Assembly (NCBI RefSeq): GCF_003667565.1
Contig: NZ_RCUX01000002.1
Location: 124,001 to 188,000 of the forward strand
DNA length: 64,000 nt
From: Mycetocola tolaasinivorans
GTDB taxonomy: Bacteria; Actinomycetota; Actinomycetes; Actinomycetales; Microbacteriaceae
Direction of reading: 5' to 3'
How positions within the stretch are numbered: the first letter of the stretch is position 1; the number at the start of each line of letters is the position of its first letter. The translations under genes were made by a program, and so were the position numbers. Shown here piece by piece: positions 1-8,632 of the stretch. The notes under the pieces were generated by a model. The model was not told the DNA's origin. It ran no database searches and saw only the letters and a list, made by a program, of their open reading frames with translations.

Positions 1-1084
1 CAACGATGTGGGTCGAGAGCGCGTTCAAGAACCAACCGTGAAGCGCGTGCACGTCGGGCAGCCCACGCTCACGCACGAGCTCATGGGTGCGTGCGTCGGC
101 CTCCCACTGCTCGGTGGGGCACTCATCGCCACCGATGCCGATGTGGCTGCTGGGGAAGAGATCCATCACCTCGTCGAGCACGTTGCGGAAAAACTCGACG
201 GTGGAATCCTCGGTGTTGAGCACATTGGGGTTGATGCCCCAGCGGGTGAAGACCTCCAGGTCCGGGCCGCCGCGGCCGGAGGCGTCCACCCCGATACCGA
301 GCTCCGGATACGCGGCGATCGCCGCCTGGGAGTGCCCGGGAAGGTCGATTTCCGGAACCACGCTGATGTGCCGGGCATCCGCGTAGGCCACAATCTCACG
401 GATATCATCCTGCGTGTAAAAGCCGCCGTGCGGGCGGCCATCTCCCGGGGCATCCCGAACCGGGCCCCGCTGCGACTCGCGCCGCCACGCCCCCACCTCG
501 GTGAGCTTCGGGTAGCGGCGAATCTCGATCCGCCAGCCCTGATCCTCGGTGAGGTGCAGGTGCAGCACGTTGAGCCGGTGCAGCGCCATCAGATCGATGA
601 ACCGCAGCACATCGGCCTTGGGCATAAAGTGACGGGCCACATCCAGCATCACCCCGCGCCAGCCGAACGTGGGGGCGTCCTCGATGCTTACCGCGGGCAG
701 CAGCCACTCGGTGTCCGGCGCAATGACCGCGGTACGGTAGGCGGCCACCGGGAGCAGCTGACGCAGCACCTGTGCGCCATAGAACGCGCCGGCCGGGCCC
801 CCCGCGTCGATCGCCACCCCCGAATCGGACACCCGCAGACGATACGCCTCGGCCCCCAGCGCGGTGTCGTGACGGAACACAACTCCGTGATCCGAAGAGT
901 CAGCGCTGCCGTTCGCGTCGGCCGAGTCCAGATCCAGGCCGGTCGCTGGGCGGAGCACCTGCTGCAGCCAGCGCGCCGCATCCCTCAGCGCGGGATCCGC
1001 GGCAATGCGGGTCGAATCGGTGAGCGTGTAGCTCCCGGCGTCCGGCTGGCTGATTGAACGAGGCTGGGGGAGCAGAGCGGTCAT
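1..1084 (-). CDS. Beta-N-acetylhexosaminidase, GH20 (3' end cut by window edge)
   Basis: Family 20 glycoside hydrolases remove terminal GlcNAc or GalNAc from chitin fragments and glycans. About 361 residues are visible from an ATG at 1084, and the gene runs off the left edge. An N-terminal GH20b-like domain (about 10-135) is followed by the TIM barrel, with LHLHLTEDQGWR near 174-185, PEIDLPGHS near 244-252 and the catalytic Asp-Glu pair in HIGIGGDE (D320, E321). No signal peptide is visible, so it may act inside the cell on imported oligosaccharides. The only other GlcNAc gene here, nagA, is 20 kb away. The gene is divergent from the ABC exporter. The family is sure; the exact substrate is not. 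Confidence 0.93.
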   Translation of the reverse strand, partial: MTALLPQPRSISQPDAGSYTLTDSTRIAADPALRDAARWLQQVLRPATGLDLDSADANGSADSSDHGVVFRHDTALGAEAYRLRVSDSGVAIDAGGPAGAFYGAQVLRQLLPVAAYRTAVIAPDTEWLLPAVSIEDAPTFGWRGVMLDVARHFMPKADVLRFIDLMALHRLNVLHLHLTEDQGWRIEIRRYPKLTEVGAWRRESQRGPVRDAPGDGRPHGGFYTQDDIREIVAYADARHISVVPEIDLPGHSQAAIAAYPELGIGVDASGRGGPDLEVFTRWGINPNVLNTEDSTVEFFRNVLDEVMDLFPSSHIGIGGDECPTEQWEADARTHELVRERGLPDVHALHGWFLNALSTHIV

Positions 1085-1201
1085 GACGGTAGCCAACCAC
1101 ATCGGACCGGTGGACTTCGAGTGTTTGGGTGAAAATGGCCGAACACGATCCCCAGAGCGTCCCCCGAGTTGCGGACACGCCGGACAGCGCGCATTCGGGG
1201 C

Positions 1202-1231
1202 TTGAAATAAAACGAAACCTGACGATATCCT
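1202..1231 (+). promoter_or_regulatory. Candidate promoter for the ABC exporter operon
   Basis: TTGAAA (1202-1207) and TATCCT (1226-1231) are 18 bp apart, about 90 bp before the exporter ATG. The leader that follows holds a GC-rich inverted repeat (CGCCGG...CCGGCG, about 1245-1260) and a weaker CCACG...CGTGG pairing further on. No strong Shine-Dalgarno sequence precedes the ATG at 1322. Confidence 0.4.
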
Positions 1232-1321
1232 GTAAGGCTGCTCGCCGGGACCCCGGCGTCACCTTCGACCACGCGTGACCCTTCCACGTGGCGACGCCGT
1301 TTTCGACCTTTACGGGTACGC

Positions 1322-3097
1322 ATGTCTGAACGTTCTGTTATTTCCTCCCTGTGGCGCCTGCGTGAATACGCACGGCCCGCACTACCGCGCCTGGCGCTCG
1401 GCGGCGTTGCCGGGCTATTCGCCGGGCTCCTCGCGCTCGCCATCCCGCTGGTGCTGCGCGAGCTCGTGGACGGCCCGCTCGCCTCGCGCGACACCGCCCT
1501 CATCATCGGTGCCGCCGGCGTGGTGCTCGGCCTCGGTGTGGCCGAGGCCGCCACCATCGCCGTGCGCCGCTGGCTCGTGCTCACCCCGGGAACGCACGTC
1601 GAAGCCGCCATGCGCAACGCCATGTACGAGCGTCTGCAGGACCTCCCGGTGTCCTTCCACGACCGCTGGCAGTCCGGCCAGCTGCTCTCCCGCCAGGGCA
1701 CCGACCTCGGCCTGATTCGCCGCTGGCTCGCCTTCGGCCTGATCCTGCTCTTCGTGAACGTGGTCACGATCATCGCCGGTACCGCGGTGCTGTTCACCTG
1801 GCACCCGATGCTCGGCGGAATCTTCCTGCTGATCTCCGTCCCGATCTGGATCTACGGCTTTGCGTTTGAAAAGCGCTACGCCGTGGTTGCCCGCCTGAGT
1901 CAGGACCAGACCGGTGACCTCGCGACCGCCGTCGAAGAGTCCGTACACGGTATCCGCGTGCTCAAGGCCTTCGGCCGCGGCCGCCACGCCCTGCGCGGAT
2001 TCACCCGCCAGGCCGAGGCGCTGCGCGGCACCGAGATCAACAAGGCGAAGGCACTCGCCGGTATCTGGCTGTGGCTCGTGCTGCTGCCCGACATCGGCTT
2101 CGCGCTGTGCCTCCTCGGCGGAATCTGGCTCGCCAGCCAGGGCCAGATCACCGTGGGCGAGCTGTTCGCGTTCTTCGCCACCGCGACGATCCTGCGCTTC
2201 CCGCTGGAATCCATCGGATTCCTGCTGGCGATGACCCTCGACGCGCGCGCCGCAACCGACCGCTTCTTCGAGGTCATGGACGAACCGATCGCGCTCGCCG
2301 ACCCGGCCGAGCCGAAGTCGATCGAGGTACCGCGCGGACGCCTGGAGTTCGACGACGTTCACTTCCGATTCCCGGACGCCCCCGCAGACACCGCGGATCT
2401 CCTGGACGGGGTGTCCTTCGTGGTCGAACCCGGCCAGACCGTGGCCGTCGTGGGCCTGACCGGTTCGGGCAAGTCCACCATGACGGCGCTCGCCTCCCGC
2501 CTCTACGAGGTGACCGGCGGATCCATCCGCCTCGACGGGGTGGACCTCCGCGACCTCACCCGGGACGAGGTATACACGTATCAGGCGGTCGCGTTTGAGG
2601 AGCCCACGCTCTTCAGCGCCTCGATCCGCGACAACATCCTGCTCGGTAGAGACGATACCGAAACGGATCCGGAGGCCGCGCAGCGCGCGCTCGACCGGGC
2701 CCTCAACGTGGCCCAGGCCGACTTCGTGCACCGCCTGCCCGAGGGTGTCGAAACCGTGGTCGGGGAGGAAGGCATGAGCCTCTCCGGTGGCCAGCGTCAG
2801 CGCGTAGCCCTCGCCCGCGCCCTCGCGACCGACCCCAAACTGCTGGTGCTGGATGACCCGCTCTCGGCGCTGGACGTCAACACCGAGGCCCGCGTGGAGG
2901 AGGGGATGCGCCGCGACTACGGCCAAACCTCGACCCTGATCGTGGCCCACCGCCCCTCCACCGTGCAGACCGCTGACCGGGTTGTCCTGCTTCACGAGGG
3001 TCGCATCCACGACACCGGAACACACCGAGAGCTGCTGGAACGCAGCGCCGAATACCGATTTGTACTGTCCAGCCTGGACGAGGAGAACACCCGATGA
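1322..3097 (+). CDS. ABC exporter half-transporter A (degenerate-site subunit)
   Basis: This 591-residue half-exporter has an N-terminal six-helix membrane domain (about 20-310) and a C-terminal ATPase. Walker A is GLTGSGKST (378-386), the signature is LSGGQ (487-491) and Walker B is LLVLDDP (507-513). The catalytic Glu after Walker B is replaced by Asp (D512), as in the non-hydrolysing site of heterodimeric exporters such as TM287/288, LmrCD and TmrAB. The gene overlaps the next one by ATGA, and the partner carries the consensus Glu, so the two should form one heterodimer. The substrate is unknown; drug or lipid export is typical of the family. Confidence 0.93.
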   Translation: MSERSVISSLWRLREYARPALPRLALGGVAGLFAGLLALAIPLVLRELVDGPLASRDTALIIGAAGVVLGLGVAEAATIAVRRWLVLTPGTHVEAAMRNAMYERLQDLPVSFHDRWQSGQLLSRQGTDLGLIRRWLAFGLILLFVNVVTIIAGTAVLFTWHPMLGGIFLLISVPIWIYGFAFEKRYAVVARLSQDQTGDLATAVEESVHGIRVLKAFGRGRHALRGFTRQAEALRGTEINKAKALAGIWLWLVLLPDIGFALCLLGGIWLASQGQITVGELFAFFATATILRFPLESIGFLLAMTLDARAATDRFFEVMDEPIALADPAEPKSIEVPRGRLEFDDVHFRFPDAPADTADLLDGVSFVVEPGQTVAVVGLTGSGKSTMTALASRLYEVTGGSIRLDGVDLRDLTRDEVYTYQAVAFEEPTLFSASIRDNILLGRDDTETDPEAAQRALDRALNVAQADFVHRLPEGVETVVGEEGMSLSGGQRQRVALARALATDPKLLVLDDPLSALDVNTEARVEEGMRRDYGQTSTLIVAHRPSTVQTADRVVLLHEGRIHDTGTHRELLERSAEYRFVLSSLDEENTR

Positions 3098-4911
3098 GCG
3101 ACAACAGCGTGCAGGGGGTCAGCGGCGAGGAACGCTCGACGCTGACCGCCGAGGAATCCGCACGTATCCGCAAACGATCCCTGAGGCTCCTGGGGGAGCT
3201 CGTGCGCCCGGTGCGGGCGCGGGTCATCCTGACCATGGTGGTCGTGATCCTGTCGACCGCCGCCCAGGTGGCCGGCCCCGCCCTGATCGCCTACGGGCTA
3301 AACACCGCGCTCCCCGCGGTGCTCGATCGGGCCGACTGGATGCCCGCCTACCTCGCGGTGGGTGCGCTCCTGGCGTCCGGTGTCATCGGCGCGGTGCTGA
3401 TCTCCTGGTACACGATTCTGAGTGCCCGGGTGAGCCAGGCGATCCTGCTGGATCTGCGCCTGCGCGTGTTCGCGCACACCCAGGACCTCAGCCTCGACTT
3501 CCACGAGAGCTACACCTCGGGCCGCATCATCTCGCGCCAGACCAGTGACCTCGACGCCATCCGGGAGCTCCTGGACTCCGGCATCAACCAGCTGGTGTCC
3601 GGCGTGCTCTACATGTCGTTCACCGCGGTTGCGCTCGTGCTGCTCGACCCCACCAGCGCGCTCGTGATCGGCATCGCGCTGATCCCGCTGTTCCTGCTCG
3701 GTCGCTGGTTCCAGCGGCGCTCGCAGGTGCTGTTCCGGCAGCAGCGGGTGGCCTCGGCCCAGACCATCGTGAAGTTCGTCGAGACCATGACCGGCATTCG
3801 CGCGGTGAAGGCGTTCCGTGCGCGTCGCCGTAACGAGGCCGACTTCGGCGGCAAGGTCGAAAAGCTGCGCGGCATCAACGCGAAGGTTATCGGACTGTTC
3901 GGAATCTTCGATCCGGGCCTGATCCTGATCGCCAACGTCTCGGTGGCGGTCATCGTGCTCGTCGGCGGCCTGCGCGTGGCCAGCGACACGATTGCGATCG
4001 GAACGCTGCTCGCCGCGGTGCTCTACGCGAAGCGATTCTTCGACCCGGTCGAGGACATGGCGATGTTCTACAACTCGTACCAGTCGGCCGCGGCCGCGCT
4101 CGAGAAGATCTCCGGTGTGCTGGAGGAGGAGCCCGGTGTTCCCGCTCCGTCCACACCGGTGAGCCTGACCGCCGCGCGCGGTCACCTGGAGTTCCGCGAA
4201 ACCACGTTCGGCTACGGAAACGGCGTCGAGATCCTGCCGAAGTTCAGCCTGGACATCCCGGCCGGGCAGACCATCGCCCTGGTGGGAGCGACCGGTGCGG
4301 GCAAAACCACGCTGGCCAAGCTGATGTCCCGGTTCTACGACCCCACCTCCGGCGAGGTCACCCTCGACGGCGTGGATCTGCGCGACCTCGACGACGTGCA
4401 CCTGCGCGGGGCGGTGGTGATGGTCACCCAGGAGGCGTACCTGTTCTCGGGCACCATTGCCGACAACATTGCGCTCGGAAACCCCGATGCCACCCGCGAA
4501 CAGATCATCGCGGCGGCACGGGCGGTGGGTGCGGATGCCTTCATCGAGGCGATGCCCGCCGGTTTCGATACCGACGTCAACAAGCGCGGTGGCCGGCTGT
4601 CGGCCGGGCAGCGCCAGCTGGTGTCGTTCGCGCGTGCGTTCCTCGCCGATCCCGCGGTACTGCTGCTGGATGAGGCCACGGCCTCGCTCGACATCCCGGG
4701 TGAGCGTGCGGTTCAGAACGCCCTGCAGACGCTGCTCGCCTCGCGGACGGCCGTGATCATCGCGCACCGCCTGTCGACGGTCGCGATCGCCGACCGCGTG
4801 CTCGTGATGGAACAGGGCCGGATCGTGGAGGATGGCACCCCCGATGAACTCATTGGTGGGACCGGGCGCTTCGCCAAGCTGCACGAGGCCTGGCGGGACT
4901 CCCTGGTCTAG
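3094..4911 (+). CDS. ABC exporter half-transporter B (catalytic-site subunit)
   Basis: The 605-residue partner of the preceding gene is translationally coupled through a 4-base ATGA overlap. The membrane domain spans about 30-340. The ATPase has Walker [10 protein letters not shown] (398-406), Walker B ending LLLLDEA with D526 and E527, and an H-loop in [11 protein letters not shown]. Its signature is LSAGQ (502-506) rather than LSGGQ. That altered signature should face the Asp-substituted Walker B of subunit A, building one degenerate and one active ATP site, as known for heterodimeric exporters. An intrinsic terminator follows 17 bp after the stop. Confidence 0.93.
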   Translation: MSDNSVQGVSGEERSTLTAEESARIRKRSLRLLGELVRPVRARVILTMVVVILSTAAQVAGPALIAYGLNTALPAVLDRADWMPAYLAVGALLASGVIGAVLISWYTILSARVSQAILLDLRLRVFAHTQDLSLDFHESYTSGRIISRQTSDLDAIRELLDSGINQLVSGVLYMSFTAVALVLLDPTSALVIGIALIPLFLLGRWFQRRSQVLFRQQRVASAQTIVKFVETMTGIRAVKAFRARRRNEADFGGKVEKLRGINAKVIGLFGIFDPGLILIANVSVAVIVLVGGLRVASDTIAIGTLLAAVLYAKRFFDPVEDMAMFYNSYQSAAAALEKISGVLEEEPGVPAPSTPVSLTAARGHLEFRETTFGYGNGVEILPKFSLDIPAGQTIALVGATGAGKTTLAKLMSRFYDPTSGEVTLDGVDLRDLDDVHLRGAVVMVTQEAYLFSGTIADNIALGNPDATREQIIAAARAVGADAFIEAMPAGFDTDVNKRGGRLSAGQRQLVSFARAFLADPAVLLLDEATASLDIPGERAVQNALQTLLASRTAVIIAHRLSTVAIADRVLVMEQGRIVEDGTPDELIGGTGRFAKLHEAWRDSLV

Positions 4912-4928
4912 CCCGGGTCGAAATGACG

Positions 4929-4968
4929 AGGGGGTGTTCCCCGCGGAAATCCGCGGGGAACACCCCCT
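4929..4968 (+). terminator. Intrinsic terminator after the ABC exporter operon
   Basis: An 18-bp perfect inverted repeat (AGGGGGTGTTCCCCGCGG and its complement) has a 4-nt AAAT loop. It lies between two convergent genes and probably serves both strands. The trailing T-run is short. Confidence 0.8.
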
Positions 4969-4984
4969 CTAAGTGTGCTGTTGA

Positions 4985-5413
4985 CTACCGGGGAGCGATC
5001 TGTGTCTCGCCGTAGTAGTTACCGAACGCCTGGAAAACCGACCAGTCCTTGCAGAGGAAAACATCCTTGGGAACCTCGGTGGGCCACCAGGTGTCGTTCA
5101 GATCCGGCGGCGTGGGGCGCGGACCGGTGGTGCAGGCGCCCTCGGCCAGGCCCTTCTCGGTGTGGAACGTCAGGAGCGTTCCCGGCCGAGACTGGTGATA
5201 CTTAATCCGGATGTCGGTGGCATCGTCGGGAATCCAGCTGGTGTCGGCGAGCTTCGCGGCCTCGGCGGCGAAGTCCTTATAGGTGGGGTAGATCGCGGAG
5301 GTTGGTGAGGAGACGAGTCCTCCGATCGCGCCGCATCCGGTCAGGCCGGTGATCCCTGCCACGACGAGCGCGGCAAGGGGAAGAATACGTGCTGGAGACC
5401 AAACATGTTGCAT
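4985..5413 (-). CDS. Secreted lipoprotein of unknown function
   Basis: A 142-residue protein read from ATG at 5413. The frame stays open further upstream, but an N-terminal signal ending in the lipobox LTGC fits only this start. After the lipidated Cys there is a small soluble domain rich in Trp and Pro, with three further cysteines visible. No family was recognised. It should be anchored to the outer face of the membrane. It is convergent with the ABC exporter genes. Confidence 0.7.
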   Translation of the reverse strand: MQHVWSPARILPLAALVVAGITGLTGCGAIGGLVSSPTSAIYPTYKDFAAEAAKLADTSWIPDDATDIRIKYHQSRPGTLLTFHTEKGLAEGACTTGPRPTPPDLNDTWWPTEVPKDVFLCKDWSVFQAFGNYYGETQIAPR

Positions 5414-5577
5414 GATTCCATTACAACGCTGTTTCCTGTGTGCAACATCGCTCCGTGGCGTGAGAGCGGTCACCCTCGGGGATGACATCGCGGTGAACAT
5501 CACCAAAAACCGCGGGAACAAGCGGGATTCGCGCGTTGCGGGTGCCCTCAATCCAATTGCAACGATTCGGTAATGAT

Positions 5578-6057
5578 TTACCGAAGGGGGTTCCCATGTT
5601 CCCCATTTGGGGGACCGGATTCGACAGGCCTGTCGCCCGGTCGGAGGGCATTTTTCTGAGGCCGCAGAAACGCGGCCGCGGCGGGTCGCGTATCGGCACC
5701 GGTTCCGCGCACCGGGGTACCCTCGCTGAGCCAGTGCGACCGGGCCCTGGCTTGCAGCTCGGCGGGGAGCGTGCCATCCGCGCGCACCACCCGCCACCAG
5801 GGTAGGTCGTCGCCCTGGCTCGCAAGTATCTTGCCAACCTGCCGAGCGGCGCGCGTGCCGAGGGCCGCGGCGATTCCGCCGTAGCTCATGACGCGGCCCG
5901 CGGGGATCGCGAGTGCCACCACGTACACGCCCTCCAGGAACGCCTCGGCGTCGGTGATCTCCGGGATCGGGAGCGAGGCGAAGTGCGCGGCCGCGCCGGT
6001 GTCACCAGCACCGGCAGGCGCCCTGCGCGCCGTCGTTTCGGGAGATGCCTCGGGCAC
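5578..6057 (-). CDS. Alkyltransferase-like (ATL) DNA-binding protein
   Basis: This 159-residue protein has the MGMT DNA-binding fold (about 38-105: VYVVALAIPAGRVMSYGGIA, then RQVGKIL). Where O6-alkylguanine transferases have Pro-Cys-His-Arg, it has PWWRVVRADG, so the alkyl-accepting Cys is Trp. ATL proteins of this kind bind O6-alkylguanine without repairing it and hand the lesion to nucleotide excision repair. The start is GTG at 6057, inside the second copy of a 15-bp tandem duplication. The last 45 residues are not part of the family and overlap palindromic DNA, which may reflect a lost stop codon. It lies just downstream of the GNAT gene. Confidence 0.85.
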   Translation of the reverse strand: MPEASPETTARRAPAGAGDTGAAAHFASLPIPEITDAEAFLEGVYVVALAIPAGRVMSYGGIAAALGTRAARQVGKILASQGDDLPWWRVVRADGTLPAELQARARSHWLSEGTPVRGTGADTRPAAAAFLRPQKNALRPGDRPVESGPPNGEHGNPLR

Positions 6058-6076
6058 CTAGGCCTCGGGCACCTAG
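6047..6076. repeat. 15-bp perfect tandem duplication at the ATL start
   Basis: GCCTCGGGCACCTAG occurs twice head to tail (6047-6061 and 6062-6076). On the minus strand each copy reads TAG-GTG-CCC-GAG-GC. The copy nearer the GNAT gene supplies its stop and a dead-end GTG CCC GAG GCC TAG; the other supplies the working GTG start of the ATL gene. Confidence 0.9.
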
Positions 6077-6525
6077 ATGGTGCGGCGGGCGAGAACCTCG
6101 CCGTAGGCGGTTTCGCCGACGGCGACGAAGCCGACCTGGCGGAAGAAGACATCGGGGCCGAGATCGCCGGGCTCGTAGATCACGGTGACGTGGTCGAAGC
6201 CGCGCTTGCGGGCCTCCTCGGTCAGGGCGTCCACGGCGAAGGTGCCTACACCGCCGCCCTGGGCGCCGGCGTCGACGTTGATGCGCCACAGGATGCTGCG
6301 GAACTCCTCGCTGGGGGAGTTCTCGTCGAAGCTGGCCTGTACAAAACCCACCACCTTGTCATCGCGCAGCACGACGCGCTGCCAGGTGGTGGAGGGGTCG
6401 GTCACGGCGGCGGCGACGGAGTAGGACACGGGCGCGATGAACTGCTCCTGCCCGGGCTTCAGGGTCAGGGCGTTTACCGCGACGATGGTCGTGGCCGAAA
6501 GTTCCTCAAGGCGTAGGTCGGTCAT
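6073..6525 (-). CDS. GNAT family N-acetyltransferase
   Basis: A 150-residue single-domain acetyltransferase that moves an acetyl group from acetyl-CoA to an unknown amine. The acetyl-CoA loop is seen in AGAQGGGVGT, followed by the helix AVDALTEEARKRG, and the LWRINVDA strand resembles polyamine or small-molecule acetyltransferases. ATG at 6525 is chosen because TACCCT (minus strand, 6532-6537) lies 6 nt upstream, the spacing of a leaderless transcript. It is divergent from icd and probably cotranscribed with the ATL gene behind it. Confidence 0.85.
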   Translation of the reverse strand: MTDLRLEELSATTIVAVNALTLKPGQEQFIAPVSYSVAAAVTDPSTTWQRVVLRDDKVVGFVQASFDENSPSEEFRSILWRINVDAGAQGGGVGTFAVDALTEEARKRGFDHVTVIYEPGDLGPDVFFRQVGFVAVGETAYGEVLARRTI

Positions 6526-6641
6526 ATCCCTAGGGTAGCCCCACCCTCCCGGCATGGGTAGCCCAGTGCCCGAATACACACGTTTGCCCAGGTTTGGCGC
6601 GTCGAGCGTCGCCGATCAAAATCCACTCCGATGAGAATCTC

Positions 6642-6655
6642 TCTCGATGTCGAGA
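6642..6655. promoter_or_regulatory. Palindromic operator candidate upstream of icd
   Basis: TCTCGA-TG-TCGAGA is a 6+6 bp perfect inverted repeat in an AT-rich stretch (GAGATAATTC follows). It sits about 65 bp before the icd start codon and 117 bp from the divergent GNAT gene. The ATCTCGA...TCGAGAT pattern looks like MarR-type operators, but the regulator is not identifiable from the window. Confidence 0.45.
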
Positions 6656-6719
6656 TAATTCGCGCGCTCCGGTAAGCTTGCTGGTGGCCGGAACAGGCCC
6701 GTTTCTGAGGAGCACTCTT

Positions 6720-7934
6720 ATGAGCAAAATCAAGGTTGAGGGAACCGTTGTCGAGCTCGACGGCGACGAGATGACCCGCATCATCTGGCAGTCCATCAAG
6801 GACACCCTGATTCACCCCTACGTGGACGTGAACCTGGAGTACTACGACCTGGGCATCGAGTCGCGCGACGCGACCGACGACCAGATCACCATCGATGCCG
6901 CTCACGCGATTCAGAAGCACGGCGTCGGCGTCAAGTGTGCCACCATCACCCCGGACGAGGCCCGGGTTGAGGAGTTCGGCCTGAAGAAGATGTGGAAGAG
7001 CCCCAATGGCACCATCCGCAACATCCTCGGCGGCGTGATCTTCCGCGAGCCCATCATCATCTCCAACATCCCCCGTCTGGTTCCGGGCTGGAACAAGCCG
7101 ATCATCATCGGCCGTCACGCCTTCGGCGACCAGTACCGCGCCACCGACTTCCTCTTCAAGGGCGAGGGCACCCTGACCGTTGAGTTCACCCCCAATGACG
7201 GTGGCGAGCCCCAGAAGTTCGAGGTTTACCAGGCACCCAGCGACGGTATTGCCCAGGTTCAGTACAACCTCGACTCCTCGATCCGCGACTTCGCTCGCGC
7301 CTCGCTGAACTACGGCCTGAGCCGCAACTACCCGGTCTACCTCTCGACCAAGAACACCATCCTGAAGGCTTACGACGGTCGCTTCAAGGACATCTTCCAG
7401 GAGATCTTCGAGGCCGAGTTCAAGGCCGACTTCGACGCCGCGGGCCTCACCTACGAGCACCGCCTGATCGATGACATGGTGGCCTCGGCAATGAAGTGGG
7501 AGGGCGGTTACGTCTGGGCCTGCAAGAACTACGACGGTGACGTGCAGTCCGACACCGTGGCACAGGGCTTCGGCTCGCTGGGCCTGATGACCTCGGTCCT
7601 GTCGACTCCGGACGGCAAGGTTGTGGAGGCCGAGGCCGCCCACGGTACCGTGACCCGTCACTACCGTCAGCACCAGGCCGGCAAGCCCACCTCGACCAAC
7701 CCGATCGCCTCGATCTTCGCCTGGACCCGTGGCTTCGCCCACCGTGGCAAGCTGGATAACAACCAGGAGCTGATCGACTTCGCGAACACCCTCGAGGACG
7801 TCGTCATCAAGACCGTTGAGTCCGGCAAGATGACCAAGGACCTCGCGCTCCTCGTCGGCCCGGACCAGGCCTACCAGACCACCGAGGAATTCCTCGCGTC
7901 GATCACCGCGAACCTCCAGGCTCGACTGGGCTAG
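6720..7934 (+). CDS. icd: NADP-dependent isocitrate dehydrogenase
   Basis: This TCA-cycle enzyme oxidatively decarboxylates isocitrate to 2-oxoglutarate and makes NADPH. It has 404 residues and is the short, eukaryote-like homodimeric type rather than the 740-residue monomeric form found in corynebacteria. Family segments are [12 protein letters not shown] near the N-terminus, [13 protein letters not shown] near 95, the metal site region LIDDMVA near 250 and [11 protein letters not shown] near 305. The start follows a GAGGAG Shine-Dalgarno sequence. A strong terminator follows, so it is monocistronic. Confidence 0.97.
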   Translation: MSKIKVEGTVVELDGDEMTRIIWQSIKDTLIHPYVDVNLEYYDLGIESRDATDDQITIDAAHAIQKHGVGVKCATITPDEARVEEFGLKKMWKSPNGTIRNILGGVIFREPIIISNIPRLVPGWNKPIIIGRHAFGDQYRATDFLFKGEGTLTVEFTPNDGGEPQKFEVYQAPSDGIAQVQYNLDSSIRDFARASLNYGLSRNYPVYLSTKNTILKAYDGRFKDIFQEIFEAEFKADFDAAGLTYEHRLIDDMVASAMKWEGGYVWACKNYDGDVQSDTVAQGFGSLGLMTSVLSTPDGKVVEAEAAHGTVTRHYRQHQAGKPTSTNPIASIFAWTRGFAHRGKLDNNQELIDFANTLEDVVIKTVESGKMTKDLALLVGPDQAYQTTEEFLASITANLQARLG

Positions 7935-7956
7935 TCGACTGGGCAGTAGCCACACA

Positions 7957-7997
7957 AAACGACCCCGCCGGATCATCCGATCCGGCGGGGTCGTTTT
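7957..7997 (+). terminator. Intrinsic terminator after icd
   Basis: ACGACCCCGCCGGATC pairs with GATCCGGCGGGGTCGT around a tiny loop and is followed by TTTTCGT. It lies between the convergent icd and lipoprotein genes and is probably bidirectional. Confidence 0.88.
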
Positions 7998-8006
7998 CGT
8001 ATCCCG

Positions 8007-8540
8007 CTAGTTCGTAGGGGTGGGCGTCGGGGTGGCCGGGCTCGGGCACACCTTCAGGAACGCGGCATCGGCGTCCTTCGCCGCCTTTTCCGCGGTGGCG
8101 AGCTTGTCGAGGTCGACCTTGCTGGGGTCGCTCTGCCCGGTCTGGAGGACATCGGCCATCGCGGCCGCGGTGGTGGTGAGCGCGAGGCCGGCCGTGCGCA
8201 CCTCATCGTTGTTGATCGCGTTGAAGGCGTTTGAAAGCTCGATGTTTGTGGCGCGCAGCGTCGCGAAAGCACCGGCCGGATCGGTGGTGGGATCCGTGGT
8301 GGAGTTCGCCGGATACGCCACGTTCAGGGCCTCATTCGCCGCCGCGCAGGCCGTCTCCAGGTCTACCGGGGCACCGGTCGGCGACGTGGTGGGGGACGGG
8401 AACGGCGACGGTGCCGCCACCGCGGGTGCCGAGGAGGACGGGGCGGCCGGGGTTTCCGCGGCCGTGCAACCGGCGAGCCCGATCACCCCGGCGAGCAGGG
8501 CGGGAACGAGGATGAGGCGGCGCGGGGCAAAAGAATACAT
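8007..8540 (-). CDS. Predicted lipoprotein, helical, unknown function
   Basis: A 177-residue protein with a lipoprotein signal ending in LAGC (about residue 25). A Ser/Pro/Ala-rich linker (about 30-60) comes next, then a largely helical domain with Ala-rich segments and a Pro/Thr tail. GGAAAG lies ahead of the ATG. No family could be named. The shape, lipid anchor plus flexible stalk plus helical domain, is common among actinobacterial cell-envelope proteins. It lies downstream of, and on the same strand as, the GlcD-like gene. Confidence 0.75.
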   Translation of the reverse strand: MYSFAPRRLILVPALLAGVIGLAGCTAAETPAAPSSSAPAVAAPSPFPSPTTSPTGAPVDLETACAAANEALNVAYPANSTTDPTTDPAGAFATLRATNIELSNAFNAINNDEVRTAGLALTTTAAAMADVLQTGQSDPSKVDLDKLATAEKAAKDADAAFLKVCPSPATPTPTPTN

Positions 8541-8632
8541 AACAGCTTTCCGATCGGGTGCTCGGCGAGCGTAGCAGACCGGGCTGTGCCCCGCGCGTGC
8601 GTGCGCGGGCAGCGCCGGGCCGCGAACACCGC

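Noticed and set aside
8-1057. Long plus-strand reading frame at the left edge
   Set aside because: It mirrors the GH20 hexosaminidase on the minus strand, whose catalytic motif and domain order are clear.
1134-1280. Leader reading frame of 48 codons before the ABC exporter
   Set aside because: It contains the candidate promoter inside it and has no convincing ribosome site, so a regulatory leader peptide cannot be supported.
1415-3025. 536-codon minus-strand frame opposite the first ABC exporter gene
   Set aside because: Composition is typical of an antisense shadow in high-GC DNA (His, Arg, Gly and Glu rich), and the plus strand encodes a full ABC exporter.
5425-5442. CACACAGGAAACAGC (minus strand), identical to the E. 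coli lacZ ribosome-binding region
   Set aside because: Looked like vector or lac contamination, but the flanks do not continue the lac sequence and the frame around it is host-like. Treated as coincidence.
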